Below, in pieces: positions 23,183 to 32,296 of a DNA stretch of 42,677 nt; position 1 is the stretch's first letter, and every line of letters begins with the position of its first letter. Made by a program: the position numbers and the translations under genes. Below the pieces are notes generated by a model. The model saw nothing but the letters and a program-made list of their open reading frames with translations. It was not told the origin of the DNA and ran no database searches. Source of the stretch: a virus; IMG/VR virus record IMGVR_UViG_3300042898_003314, positions 1 through 42,677 of that record; one strand, 5' to 3'.

Positions 23183-23803
23183 TTAATATTTTCCTGATGC
23201 AAGTACTATCTTGCAAATGTGTTCTAATCGTTCAATGTGTTCGTATGCTCGCCAAGGGCTGGTGTCAATTGCTACCACTCCGTGACCTTTGATACCTACA
23301 ATGTCGTAGGCAATGTTGCCCTTGTTGTCTAATTGTAACTGCTTATGACACTGATCCGCAAGCTCTTGGCTAATAGGAGGCACATCGCCCACATTGGGTG
23401 CTACTCGGGTATAGCGATTGAGTTCTGGAAAGTCAACACTCACAGTACTCAAATCAATACCGGCGTGCATTGCGGCAATGCAGTAAGTGGGATGTAAATG
23501 CACTACAACTCTGACATCATTACTATGTTGTCCCATATTTTTTTGCAATCCAAAATGCAGGGGCAATTCGCCGCTAGGATTAAGGTTGGCACTGATATCA
23601 GTATAGAATTTATCCTGCCAAAAATCGCCATGAAAACCAATCTTCTTAAACTGATCCGGTTGTAGTGTTTGTTTACGTACACCACTTGGTGTAATGTAGA
23701 AGTGATCACGGTCGTGGTGACGAATACTTACATTACCATCTCGACTGGTAATCCAATTGCGTTTGTACGCATCTACTAATATATCGCAACAGGTTTCTAA
23801 CAT
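23183..23803 (-). CDS. Class II aldolase/adducin-family protein
   Basis: This 206-residue protein belongs to the zinc-dependent class II aldolase family (fuculose-phosphate aldolase, ribulose-phosphate epimerase and methylthioribulose dehydratase relatives). The motifs are GNVSIR near residue 24, PSGELPLH (about 76-83, catalytic Glu), VVHLHPTY (about 100-107, zinc His pair) and KGHGVVA with EHIERLEHI (distal His). Retro-aldol cleavage or dehydration of a sugar phosphate is likely; substrate choice is not visible. It lies between small membrane protein and a conserved unknown inside the nrd cluster. It may feed pentose or methionine-salvage carbon to nucleotide synthesis. Confidence 0.88.
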   Translation of the reverse strand: MLETCCDILVDAYKRNWITSRDGNVSIRHHDRDHFYITPSGVRKQTLQPDQFKKIGFHGDFWQDKFYTDISANLNPSGELPLHFGLQKNMGQHSNDVRVVVHLHPTYCIAAMHAGIDLSTVSVDFPELNRYTRVAPNVGDVPPISQELADQCHKQLQLDNKGNIAYDIVGIKGHGVVAIDTSPWRAYEHIERLEHICKIVLASGKY

Positions 23804-23810
23804 GCTAATT

Positions 23811-24002
23811 TTACCAGTGTCTGATTGTGTTGGCTATGATAAAGCCACAAGTTATAACATGTATTATAACCCAAAAAGTCTTGAAGAACAAGGCTACTCG
23901 AGCTTCCTGAAGAGTTAGTATAGGCACATCTGGTCGATCATGATCTGACTCGCCTATCAGGTGCCCAGTGGCTCTGGCCCAAATCTTTTCGATGCTGTTC
24001 AT
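23811..24002 (-). CDS. Small conserved membrane protein
   Basis: This 63-residue protein contains GHLIGESDHDRPDVPI (about 13-28) and one membrane helix (about 38-60, KTFWVIIHVITCGFIIAN), ending IRHW. I recall highly similar small proteins in T4-like cyanophages near nrd genes. The conserved DHDRPDVPI segment is probably cytoplasmic. Function unknown; regulation or membrane anchoring is possible. Confidence 0.75.
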   Translation of the reverse strand: MNSIEKIWARATGHLIGESDHDRPDVPILTLQEARVALFFKTFWVIIHVITCGFIIANTIRHW

Positions 24003-24011
24003 AATTCTTCT

Positions 24012-24656
24012 TTATTTTACTGAGAGTTCGATATAGTAAATGAAATTTCCACGGGCAGAATTAAAAAAATCTTTGCTTTTAAACCACTCGTTGATTTTTA
24101 AGCCTGCCTCATCTATCATCTTCTCAAATGTATCAGGGGTTGATCCAGCAAAGTTTTCTTGTATTAATATTACTGCATCAGCTGTGAGATGAGATTTAAT
24201 ATTATTGAAAAAATTTCTGTGGATCTTCCAATCTTTATCTAGTACTATTCTGTTTCTGTGACTTTCGTCGTGAATGCTAGAACCAAAATGTGGCGGGTTG
24301 CCTACTACCAGATCAAACTTTATATCGCCTGGTAATAATGCTAAATCTTCCAATAACAATGCTTGAACATTTAATAGTTGATTTGCTTTAGCTGAATTCC
24401 TGACGCACTCAATTGCAGGATAATAGATATCAGTACATAACAACGATTTGGATATTTTGTGGTCTAACAAATCAAATCCAATAAATGCAGGACCAGAACA
24501 CCATTCGTATGCTAGATTAAATTGTTTATTAGGGTAACGAGACTTTATCACATCGGCATACTCTGTTCCAAATGTAGTGCCGCCGCCATCCATTTCGTAG
24601 GTGTACTCAATTTCAAATTTTGAATTTCCAGTAGTATACCATTTTAATTTTTTCAT
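24012..24656 (-). CDS. SAM-dependent methyltransferase, PrmC/HemK-like, copy B
   Basis: This 214-residue protein has the Rossmann loop YEWCSGPAFIGFDLL (about 50-64), CTDIYYPA, and GNPPHFG (about 118-124) with NPPH in place of NPPY. It is a shorter paralogue of the protein at 21520-22410, sharing the WCSGP.FIGF block and the general order. The NPP motif puts it in the class that methylates glutamine/asparagine amides or exocyclic amines. It follows nrdA by 9 bases. Two related methyltransferases on either side of the same cluster suggest duplication. Confidence 0.75.
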   Translation of the reverse strand: MKKLKWYTTGNSKFEIEYTYEMDGGGTTFGTEYADVIKSRYPNKQFNLAYEWCSGPAFIGFDLLDHKISKSLLCTDIYYPAIECVRNSAKANQLLNVQALLLEDLALLPGDIKFDLVVGNPPHFGSSIHDESHRNRIVLDKDWKIHRNFFNNIKSHLTADAVILIQENFAGSTPDTFEKMIDEAGLKINEWFKSKDFFNSARGNFIYYIELSVK

Positions 24657-24665
24657 ATCTTCCTT

Positions 24666-26981
24666 TTATAATTTACATGCTTCGCAGTCTTCTTCAAGAT
24701 CAAAATCAATGACTTCGAGAGGTGCTGCTTTGTCCACTTGTTTACTACCTGCTTTGTTAATCAGGCTATAGTAAAATGTTTTCAATCCCCAATGGTGTGC
24801 CTGCATCAAGTTCCGAGCAATCAATGTTGTAGGAACTTTTCTATCAGCAAAGTGTGCAGGATTATAGAATGTGTTGGTTGAAATGCTTTGGTCAACATAG
24901 GCTGCCAGCACTGCTGCAGTTTTCAGATAGCCATCACAGTCCTTTTGTGCCCACATCTGTTGATATTTATTCTTGAGTTTATGATACTCGGGCACCACCT
25001 GTGTCAACGATCCTGCTTTGGATTCTTTAACAGAGATCAAGCTCATGGGCAGTTCAATACCGTTGGTTGAATTGATCACAACCGAACTAGACTCTACTGG
25101 AGCAATGGCCATTGTGGTTGCATTACGCACACCATAACTGCGCATTTCTGCACGTAGACCTTCCCAGTTTAGTTCTGGAGTAAAGTCTGTCAAGTTGTTG
25201 ACACCATTGGCCCGTAATTCCCAGGGGAAGATGCCTTTGCCGTAGCGTGTTTTATCGCTGTGTTCACAACGACCACGTTCCTTGGCCAGTTCAACTGACA
25301 TCTCTGTCAGGTAGTAGGCTTGATGTTCCATCCACGTCTTGACTTCAGCCAAGGAGTCTGGCTCTCCGTAGTTAAGGCTTCTCTTGGCGTGCCAGTAGGC
25401 AAGGTTGGTGATACCAATTCCCAAGGGTCTGATTTCATCGTTTGATAATTTAGACTGAATGGATAGAAAGTCTTGATAGTCAAGAATGTTATTGAGGCTA
25501 CGATGCAATATGCGGCAAGCACGGCGCATATCTTCTGGGTTACGGAACGCACCCCAATTGATTGAGCCCAAAGTGCAAAGTGCGATACGACCATCGCTGT
25601 CATCCAGACGTTTAAAGGATTTAGTAGGTAAAAGAATTTCACAGCATAAGTTACTCTGGTAAATTGTATGATACTCAGGATCAAATGGTCCTTGTTTCAT
25701 CACATTGTCAATGAACACTAGATATATACGTCCAGTGTCTGTTCGTTCTTTGAGAATACCAGATTTAAAAACTTCCTCCGCAGCCATCGTTTTCTTACGG
25801 AGGCCGGGCGTGCTTTCATATTTGATATAAAGTTCTTCAAACAGTTTGGTATTGGAATAAAACGCTTCATACAAGTCAGGTACCTCGTTAGGATCAAAGA
25901 ATGTTATGTCTTCTTTGTTTTTAAATCGTCTCCAGAAGAAAGCACTAAGCACAACCCCATAATCCATATGACGGACTCGGGTTTCTTCTGTTCCTTGGTT
26001 GTTCTTAAGAACAATAAGATCATCAAACTGATGATGCCAAATAGGATAAAAAACAGTAGCACTTGCATTACGAATACCTCCTTGACTGCATGAGCGTAGG
26101 TCGCCAAACCATTTCTTCAAGAAAGGTATCATACCTGTGTGCATAATCTCACCACCACGGATGGGACTGCCCAGAGGACGTAGTCGTCCAATTTCCAAAC
26201 CAATGCCGGCACGTTTGCTGGCATACTTGGCCATCATTTCCCCAGAGGCAAAAATAGAGTCGAGATCGTCATCGCTACGAATAAGAACACAGCTACTAAA
26301 CTGTTTGGTAGGAGTACCAAGGCCAGCAAGTACAGGAGTAGCAAGAGTAAAAAGACCATCACTGGCGGCTTGATAATATTCTTTGATGTAACGCATTCTA
26401 GCCGAGTTAGGTTCTTCTTTATGGAACACAGTAGCAGCCGCAACCATGTATCGAATCTGTGGAGTTTCATATGTCTGTTTAGTACTACGGTTCTTTACAA
26501 GATACTTTTCAATTAGTTGTTCAATAGCAGCATAGCTGTATAACTCATCCTTTGAATGATCAATCATATCATCCATGCGGTTCCAGTCATCTTCGGTGTA
26601 CCACTCTAACAATTCAGGCGTGTACAATCCAGTGGCCACATTAGTCTTTACAATTTCGTACAGGTGGGGAGGCTCGTAACTACCATATACATCTTTACGC
26701 AACATGCTCAAACGTTGTTTACCAGCTACAAATTGATAGTTGGTATGTCCTACGTCTGGATTTTGTTCTACATCAATTAGATCAACAATGGCTCTCAGCG
26801 TGATCCCATCTATTTCTGTGGTTGTGATGCCATCATAAAAATGCAATTGAGCCTTGATTTCAATCATGCTCTGACTGACATCTGCTGTACCTTTACATAT
26901 TTTATCTACTTGTGCTTGCCATTTTTCTATCATCAATGGCTCTCTTTGGCCGTTTCTTTTAACTACGGATATTTGTGTCAT
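24666..26981 (-). CDS. nrdA: Ribonucleotide reductase class Ia, alpha subunit
   Basis: This 771-residue protein makes deoxynucleotides from ribonucleoside diphosphates. An ATP-cone occupies about 1-70, starting VVKRNGQREP. Active-site residues are Cys231 (FSSCVLI), Asn444, Cys446 and Glu448 (SNLCCEI), Cys469 (ALCTLGS), and the YY pair (about 734-736) for radical transfer. The C-terminal shuttle is DCEACKL, with the two cysteines closer than in E. coli. The ATP-cone looks full length, so dATP feedback is possible. It is separated from nrdB by four genes, a split found in some phages. Confidence 0.96.
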   Translation of the reverse strand: MTQISVVKRNGQREPLMIEKWQAQVDKICKGTADVSQSMIEIKAQLHFYDGITTTEIDGITLRAIVDLIDVEQNPDVGHTNYQFVAGKQRLSMLRKDVYGSYEPPHLYEIVKTNVATGLYTPELLEWYTEDDWNRMDDMIDHSKDELYSYAAIEQLIEKYLVKNRSTKQTYETPQIRYMVAAATVFHKEEPNSARMRYIKEYYQAASDGLFTLATPVLAGLGTPTKQFSSCVLIRSDDDLDSIFASGEMMAKYASKRAGIGLEIGRLRPLGSPIRGGEIMHTGMIPFLKKWFGDLRSCSQGGIRNASATVFYPIWHHQFDDLIVLKNNQGTEETRVRHMDYGVVLSAFFWRRFKNKEDITFFDPNEVPDLYEAFYSNTKLFEELYIKYESTPGLRKKTMAAEEVFKSGILKERTDTGRIYLVFIDNVMKQGPFDPEYHTIYQSNLCCEILLPTKSFKRLDDSDGRIALCTLGSINWGAFRNPEDMRRACRILHRSLNNILDYQDFLSIQSKLSNDEIRPLGIGITNLAYWHAKRSLNYGEPDSLAEVKTWMEHQAYYLTEMSVELAKERGRCEHSDKTRYGKGIFPWELRANGVNNLTDFTPELNWEGLRAEMRSYGVRNATTMAIAPVESSSVVINSTNGIELPMSLISVKESKAGSLTQVVPEYHKLKNKYQQMWAQKDCDGYLKTAAVLAAYVDQSISTNTFYNPAHFADRKVPTTLIARNLMQAHHWGLKTFYYSLINKAGSKQVDKAAPLEVIDFDLEEDCEACKL

Positions 26982-26998
26982 CTTACTCTCATTTGTTG

Positions 26999-27424
26999 TT
27001 ATAGATACCGGGTCTGTATCTGTTTTTGAGTTAATTGCCTTTTAACTTTTACCTCTAGGTTGGTATTTACGATAATGTTTCTTTCCCAATTCAGTATATA
27101 TTTTGTTTGAGTCAACCGGACTAAATTATGCCCCTGTTCTGTCAAAACTAGCTCTGCAGACATTAAATCTTCACGTTCTAGTAAAGTTACAGTATACAGG
27201 ATTCCAAGCCCTCTTGCAATATCACAATAGATGTTGTCACTCAAAAGTTGCCAAGGATCTGGCCATTCCGCAACATCATCCCAGTGCAGATGATAAGCAT
27301 GCCATGGCGTGGAAAACCACCAATCATTGATGGCCAAGAGTGCAGATTCTTGTGGTAATGATGCCGCTTGAGTTCTAAGCGTAGACCAAGATTCAAGTCG
27401 GTCTGCAAATGCAGTGGGCCACAT
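26999..27424 (-). CDS. Conserved phage protein paired with the tailspike
   Basis: This 141-residue protein has NDWWFSTPWHAYHLHWDD (about 33-50) and an alpha/beta body with EREDLMSAELVLTEQ. I recall the WWF-TPW-YYLHWDD pattern in T4-like cyanophages. Its ATG overlaps the tailspike stop (TGATG), so it is made with the spike and may be its chaperone or a tail component; this is inference. Many Trp/His residues are unusual. Confidence 0.65.
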   Translation of the reverse strand: MWPTAFADRLESWSTLRTQAASLPQESALLAINDWWFSTPWHAYHLHWDDVAEWPDPWQLLSDNIYCDIARGLGILYTVTLLEREDLMSAELVLTEQGHNLVRLTQTKYILNWERNIIVNTNLEVKVKRQLTQKQIQTRYL

Positions 27425-29052
27425 CAGGCCAAATGTGTGATAGAATAAGTCATGGATCCATTCTGTCCATTGTTACTGGATGTGTATGACAAGCTGGCAG
27501 TGTTTGTAGACTGCGAAACGGTCAATGTCACGCCACTACCAGGAGCACCTTGTGTACTTGTGCCCTGATATGTTCCAACATTCTCTACAAAATCTTCAGT
27601 AAAAGTAAGACTTCCGGCACCACTGGCAGCGGCCACCACAATGGTGCCAGTACGATAGCTAGTGTTTCTTACTATGGTATAGACAACACTAAAAGCCCGA
27701 GTAACATCTGTATTGACACTGAACACTGTGGCAGTGGTATCATTGATAATATCAACAATTTTGCCAGTTTCTATAACATAGGTTCCCAGTGCCAGTTGGG
27801 TGCCATTGGTTATGGCAATACTGGTTTGATCATTTAATTGTATTCTTTCAACAATGGCAGCATATTGATCTTCTCGAGCAAACATGTCGCTTATACTGAT
27901 ATTATTGGCATTTTGAATATCAATAATAACTGTGTAAGGATTTGTGCCGCCTTGAAAGTGATTGCCAACATCATAAAAAATATTTTGGCCAGATGCATTT
28001 AAACTAGCATATTCGCCAAATATAATTCCCTCGCCATAGATCAAGTCAAATGTATTGCTGGTTATCTTTACTCCATTGGGACTGCCCAACACCGGAGGTG
28101 CACCTGTGCCTAGTAGTATGCCTTGATATAGTTTATAAAACAAACTATTAACAACAGTAACACCTTCTATTTGTTGATCGGTATTGATACCCCATACTGC
28201 ACCACTGAATGTGCATCCGTCAAATACAATTTGACTGGATATTGTAGTTGTGGTACTGGCAAACTCCACACAAGAAGTTGCAGGAGCAGCTGTAACTAAA
28301 TCAACAACAGTTAATGGAGCACTGAATCCAACATTTTGAAATCTACAATTTACTGCGTCTTGTACTAAAAATACCGACGTTGTAAGATCAACATTTTGAA
28401 ACCCCATGTTTGAAATGTTTATGTATTGAGGAGTAGTTGCACCATTACTACCTATGTTGGCACCTGTTTGTTGTAAACTATCAGCAGTACGAGCAACATA
28501 TGCGGTCAATGTACTATCATCACCGTTGTCCATTGCTATAACACTGCTGTTGATTCCTTCACCGTATAACATGGCATACGGAGGTATGTTGATACTACTG
28601 GTAACACGATATACTCCAGCTGGAAAAAATAAACTGCGTCTGATTTGAGGATTAACTTCTCTACAGTAAAGTTGATACAAAGCCCGGTTTATAGCATCGG
28701 TGTCGTCAGCAATTCCATCACCCACTGCACCAAAGTCTCGTACTGTGGCAAATTGATCAAACCAGTTTTGTAAACTTTGTGTCACTGGCGTGCCCGGAGT
28801 AGGACCAGTTTGCACTATATATCCGGCTGCAGCACCTTCGTAAGTGTAAGCAGTAGGAATCACTAAAATATCACTGAATTCGGTGAGAATTTCAGTGTTA
28901 CCAATCACCGGTGCACCTTCTTCTAGTGTGCCATTACCAATGTACAGTTGTCTGGTATCTGTGCTCCAGCCAAGTTCAGCACCCGCTAGTTGGGGTAAAT
29001 CTATTTGCAACCCTTTGCGGTTGGTAATTTGGGATATCTGTACAATGGCCAC
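27424..29052 (-). CDS. Beta-helix tailspike-like protein
   Basis: This 542-residue protein begins MAIVQISQITNRKGLQIDLPQLAGAELGWS, an attachment segment found in marine T4-like virion proteins. It then has VRDFGAVGDGIADDTDAINRAL (about 103-124), the start of pectate-lyase-like right-handed beta-helices of phage depolymerases and tailspikes. Repeated short turns such as VVNSLFYKLYQGILLG follow. The start is GTG at 29052 with AGGA 8 bases upstream. It may degrade or bind surface polysaccharide. The C-terminus ends in Ser/Thr/Asn-rich sequence. Confidence 0.85.
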   Translation of the reverse strand: MAIVQISQITNRKGLQIDLPQLAGAELGWSTDTRQLYIGNGTLEEGAPVIGNTEILTEFSDILVIPTAYTYEGAAAGYIVQTGPTPGTPVTQSLQNWFDQFATVRDFGAVGDGIADDTDAINRALYQLYCREVNPQIRRSLFFPAGVYRVTSSINIPPYAMLYGEGINSSVIAMDNGDDSTLTAYVARTADSLQQTGANIGSNGATTPQYINISNMGFQNVDLTTSVFLVQDAVNCRFQNVGFSAPLTVVDLVTAAPATSCVEFASTTTTISSQIVFDGCTFSGAVWGINTDQQIEGVTVVNSLFYKLYQGILLGTGAPPVLGSPNGVKITSNTFDLIYGEGIIFGEYASLNASGQNIFYDVGNHFQGGTNPYTVIIDIQNANNISISDMFAREDQYAAIVERIQLNDQTSIAITNGTQLALGTYVIETGKIVDIINDTTATVFSVNTDVTRAFSVVYTIVRNTSYRTGTIVVAAASGAGSLTFTEDFVENVGTYQGTSTQGAPGSGVTLTVSQSTNTASLSYTSSNNGQNGSMTYSITHLA

Positions 29053-29079
29053 TTTATCGTCCTTGAATCTATCTAGTAT

Positions 29080-29775
29080 TTAGTTAGCCAAATAGTATAA
29101 CTCTAATCTGCGCCACCACTGATCAGCCCAATGGTCAAAGTCTTTTGATTCCAACACAAACTCCTGATACACAGGAATACCGTCATCCCCTGGTTTTACA
29201 CACATCAGAACCACGCCCTTGCGTATGTTGGTGCCATAAACTTCGTTGTGGGCCAGTGCATAAGCTGTGAGTTGTAGATAGTAATCTTCAATCCATTCTT
29301 GTTTTTTAGGCTTGTTGGTTTGCTTGTAATCCAATATGCTTTCTTCGCCTAGATGTATACCTACTCCATCTGTGGTTCCGGCGTACAAGCTTGGAAAATA
29401 CAATGGTATTTCTACTCCCCAGATTTCGCTGACTTTTGACAGTCCTTGATCTACGACACACTGGGCCATTTTGTGACTGTCCCAGCCGTAAGGATTACTT
29501 CCACGGTCTGGCATTGCACCTTCTTTGATATAGCGTTCAAGATAAGTGTGCATGCGAGTGCCGCGATTGGCAGCTTCTGTAGTGATAGCTTGGGCACGGT
29601 CTACACCCACACGCCGACGCCACTCGTTAAGAGCTTGTTTTTTTTCTTCTGGCTTGGTTTTTTCTAATACAGTTGTAACACTAGGTACTTTACGTCCGTC
29701 GGGAGTAGCATATAATCTCTTTCCGTCTACTGATTCTCTTGACAGTGCGTGATATTTAAATTTTTGTGTGTACAT
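29080..29775 (-). CDS. PD-(D/E)XK exonuclease (Cas4/RecB-like)
   Basis: This 231-residue protein has the RecB-nuclease core: TTDGVG (about 133-138), ILDYKQTNKPKKQ (about 147-159) as the D-(D/E)xK pair, and YYLQLTAYALAHN (about 165-177) as the QxxxY helix. It resembles MGME1-type exonucleases and phage-encoded homologues that process DNA ends in recombination. Its start codon lies within the 3' end of the SGNH gene (20-base overlap). Confidence 0.85.
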   Translation of the reverse strand: MYTQKFKYHALSRESVDGKRLYATPDGRKVPSVTTVLEKTKPEEKKQALNEWRRRVGVDRAQAITTEAANRGTRMHTYLERYIKEGAMPDRGSNPYGWDSHKMAQCVVDQGLSKVSEIWGVEIPLYFPSLYAGTTDGVGIHLGEESILDYKQTNKPKKQEWIEDYYLQLTAYALAHNEVYGTNIRKGVVLMCVKPGDDGIPVYQEFVLESKDFDHWADQWWRRLELYYLAN

Positions 29776-30454
29776 TGTGATATTTGTTTAAAAACATATT
29801 TGCCATTTCTTTGTGTGAAATTGGACCAGGATGGTTGTCTCGACCTTGATCTAGCGTTAAGGGAAAATCTTCAATATCATATTCTACTATGTTGTATTTG
29901 TAAATTTGACCTAATAAACTAACCATCAACTTATTTCTTTGCTTAATATTAAAAAAATTAACATCAGTCAACATCAATGGTGAAAATCCATCATTGATAG
30001 TGCTTCTAATAGTTTGTACACGGTCTTCATGATATATTTCATATCTCCATGGAATTGGCCATAAAATAAAAACCAATTTAACATTGATCAAATCTTTAAT
30101 ATTTGCCAAAATCCTTGGCACAGAGTCTCCAGATGTTCCTTCTACTCCTAAATTATAAACATTGTAATTTAAAAAATGTTTTGACAATATACCTGGCCAG
30201 GCTTGCTCAGAGTTTACACCAATACCTTCGGTAAAACTGCAACCTAAACATAGAACGGCAGGATCAGTAAAATTAAATTCGTTGGTACGATATCCATAAC
30301 TGTTGTATTTGTAAATAACAGAATCTTTGCTATAGCTGGCTTTGGGGTTTTTAATAAAATTTTCTTCAGAGTCAGAATCACTCCAATTCAAAGTCAAATT
30401 GCTTTTTCCTGGCCTAATAGGTATAAACTTGTTGTCATTCCAATGATTCTTCAT
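29756..30454 (-). CDS. SGNH-hydrolase-like protein, copy A
   Basis: This 232-residue protein has LCLGCSFTEGIGV (about 68-80, nucleophile Ser in GCSFTEG), GVEGTSGD (Gly/Asn block), and GRDNHPGPISHKEMA (about 204-218) with the Asp-x-x-His pair, in the style of GDSL/SGNH esterases. The start at 30454 is chosen because the upstream paralogue starts the same way (MNNYWQHN versus MKNHWNDN). It overlaps the exonuclease by 20 bases. It could be an O-acetyl esterase for surface glycans. Confidence 0.75.
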   Translation of the reverse strand: MKNHWNDNKFIPIRPGKSNLTLNWSDSDSEENFIKNPKASYSKDSVIYKYNSYGYRTNEFNFTDPAVLCLGCSFTEGIGVNSEQAWPGILSKHFLNYNVYNLGVEGTSGDSVPRILANIKDLINVKLVFILWPIPWRYEIYHEDRVQTIRSTINDGFSPLMLTDVNFFNIKQRNKLMVSLLGQIYKYNIVEYDIEDFPLTLDQGRDNHPGPISHKEMANMFLNKYHNVHTKI

Positions 30455-30480
30455 GATGTTTATTTTCAATAATATGTAAA

Positions 30481-31233
30481 TTAATTTGTCAATGCCAAAT
30501 TATACTTTTCTATAAATAATCTTGCTAGGTCTTTGTGCCAGCCTGGACCCGGATGTATATCTCTGCCTTTATCATGTACTTTAATCGGAGGCATATCATG
30601 TAAGTTTGACATATTGCCATTGGATCCACTGTTATATTCTACCACTCGATACTTGTACATTATTTTAAGCAAATCTACAATAGCTTTATTTTTTTGTCTT
30701 AAATTATAAAAATTAATATCAGTGATTCCTTCCATTGGGTATGTGGTTTCATTTGAAAAATTACCATCAGCCCATTGAGGCAATACATGATCAACAGTTA
30801 CATCGCCATAAAGTTCGTACCTAAATATGCTGGGCCAAAGTATAAACACTGTTGCAGTGTTTAATAAATTTCCTATGTTGTATAAAGTTCGTGCCACGTA
30901 GTCACCCGAAGTGCCGCCATGCCCAAAATTATAAACCCGATGATCTGGAAACGCCTGTTCTATATATGCTGGCCACGACTCTTCATAATTCACGCCCACA
31001 CCTTCAGTAAAACTACATCCGATACAAATTATACTGGGTTTTGAACAAGTTAAATCAATTTCTTGTGACCTATATCCATTGCTGTTGTATCGATAAATTA
31101 TTGATTCTTTGGTGTATCCAGGTTTAGTATTTTTTTTAAACATTGTCTCGTTGTCGGATCCAGACCAATGCGTGACAAGATTTGCTCGTTCTGATATGGT
31201 GGGTAGGCTGTTATGTTGCCAATAATTATTCAT
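30481..31233 (-). CDS. SGNH-hydrolase-like protein, copy B
   Basis: This 250-residue protein has ICIGCSFTEGVGV (about 69-81), GHGGTSGDYV and GRDIHPGPGWHKDLA (about 224-238), matching copy A in the nucleophile, the Gly block and the Asp/His motif. No signal peptide is present. The pair probably arose by tandem duplication; sequences differ at many positions, so it is old or under diversifying use. An ester of a capsule or LPS sugar is a possible substrate. Confidence 0.75.
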   Translation of the reverse strand: MNNYWQHNSLPTISERANLVTHWSGSDNETMFKKNTKPGYTKESIIYRYNSNGYRSQEIDLTCSKPSIICIGCSFTEGVGVNYEESWPAYIEQAFPDHRVYNFGHGGTSGDYVARTLYNIGNLLNTATVFILWPSIFRYELYGDVTVDHVLPQWADGNFSNETTYPMEGITDINFYNLRQKNKAIVDLLKIMYKYRVVEYNSGSNGNMSNLHDMPPIKVHDKGRDIHPGPGWHKDLARLFIEKYNLALTN

Positions 31234-31237
31234 CTAT

Positions 31238-31561
31238 CTATACTCTAAAACTTTCTCCGCAACCGCAACGGTCGCGCTCATTGGGATTGTTGAATTCAAA
31301 ACCTTCATTTAGGCCTTGGCGTACATAATCCACTGTGATATTTTTAAGATAAACTTGGTGTTTTAAATCAACCAGTGCTACAAATCCTTCTTGTGCATAG
31401 TTAATTGTACAGTTGTCTGGGATATACTCTTTGACATATTCTAACACATAAGCAAGCCCAGAGCAACCTGTAGTTCGTACACCAAGACGAATGCCAGCAT
31501 AATTTTTGGCTGTGACAAGTTTTTGTATTTTGTTTCGAGCAGTATCAGTGAACGATATCAT
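31238..31561 (-). CDS. iscA: A-type Fe-S carrier protein (IscA-like)
   Basis: This 107-residue protein has the three A-type cysteines: Cys33 in RTTGCSGLAY, and Cys99 and Cys101 in CGCGESF. IscA/ErpA proteins carry Fe-S clusters or iron to target proteins. The start at 31561 is supported by its match to other members; the gene overlaps iscU by 17 bases. Its residues are intact, so function is expected. Paired with IscU it could supply clusters to phage or host enzymes, such as the radical SAM protein at 40268. Confidence 0.92.
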   Translation of the reverse strand: MISFTDTARNKIQKLVTAKNYAGIRLGVRTTGCSGLAYVLEYVKEYIPDNCTINYAQEGFVALVDLKHQVYLKNITVDYVRQGLNEGFEFNNPNERDRCGCGESFRV

Positions 31562-31937
31562 GCTTTTTGCGGTAATCATCTACCGCGGCCTTGATGGCAT
31601 CTTCTGCCAAGATACTGCAATGGATCTTTACGGGGGGTAAGGCCAATTCTTCAGCGATGTCGGAGTTTTTAATTGATCCGGCTTGGTCGATGTGCATGCC
31701 TTTGACCCATTCTGTAATGAGGCTCGAGCTCGCAATAGCCGATCCGCAGCCATACGTTTTAAATTTTGCATCTGTAATAATACCTGTATCATGATCAACC
31801 TTTATCTGTAATTTCATCACATCACCGCAAGCAGGTGCGCCAACCATACCAGTACCAATGTCTGTATCGGTCTTGTCAAAAGATCCAACATTCCTGGGAT
31901 TTTCATAGTGATCAACCACTTTGTCAGAATAAGCCAT
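31545..31937 (-). CDS. iscU: Fe-S cluster scaffold IscU
   Basis: This 130-residue protein has all IscU landmarks: Cys37 and Asp39 (GAPACGDV), Cys64 (TYGCGSAIASSS), and His106/Cys107 (KIHCSILAEDA), with the HscA-binding LPPVK (100-104) just before them. IscU builds Fe-S clusters that are passed on by HscA/HscB. The gene shares its start with the stop of the secreted protein (TAATG), and iscA follows. An intact LPPVK suggests it can still use host chaperones. Such genes have been noted in ocean viromes. Confidence 0.94.
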   Translation of the reverse strand: MAYSDKVVDHYENPRNVGSFDKTDTDIGTGMVGAPACGDVMKLQIKVDHDTGIITDAKFKTYGCGSAIASSSLITEWVKGMHIDQAGSIKNSDIAEELALPPVKIHCSILAEDAIKAAVDDYRKKHDIVH

Positions 31938-32251
31938 TACTGTGTACAAGTCCTTGTGCGTGTGATTGTACCATCTGGATTTTGTGTTTCAGTCCAGACT
32001 GTGCAATTTTGCTGTTGTTGAACAATCACTGGCTGAGGTCGTACAATCACAGTTTCGGTCTGTGTCATTGGACGATTGGCAATAGCTGCACCGACTACCC
32101 CACCAATGATCAATGGTGCAATCCATCCACTATTACTACCACCATAGTACATTGCATGCCCGTGATGTCTGTATCCACTGTAATATCCATGCGGGCCTGC
32201 CAACACAGTTCCAGATACAGTGAGTAATAATATTGCTAGAAACTTTTTCAT
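31937..32251 (-). CDS. Small exported glycine-rich protein
   Basis: This 104-residue protein has a signal peptide (MKKFLAILLLTVSGTVLA), a His/Tyr/Gly-rich segment (GYYSGYRHHGHAMYYGG), a glycine-zipper-like membrane stretch (WIAPLIIGGVVGAAIAN, about 43-59) and a Gln/Thr tail. It resembles host periplasmic or outer-membrane glycine-zipper proteins. It is the first gene of the iscU operon behind a good promoter. His clusters could bind metal. Confidence 0.7.
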   Translation of the reverse strand: MKKFLAILLLTVSGTVLAGPHGYYSGYRHHGHAMYYGGSNSGWIAPLIIGGVVGAAIANRPMTQTETVIVRPQPVIVQQQQNCTVWTETQNPDGTITRTRTCTQ

Positions 32252-32263
32252 GACTTTTCCTTG

Positions 32264-32279
32264 GTTATAATAATATAAC
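32264..32279 (-). promoter_or_regulatory. Inverted repeat in the iscU operon leader
   Basis: GTTATA and TATAAC flank four bases, directly downstream of the promoter and 6 bases before the AAGGA ribosome site. It is either an operator-like site or a small leader hairpin. It does not match the IscR site as I know it. Confidence 0.4.
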
Positions 32280-32296
32280 GTATTAGACGAGTATTT

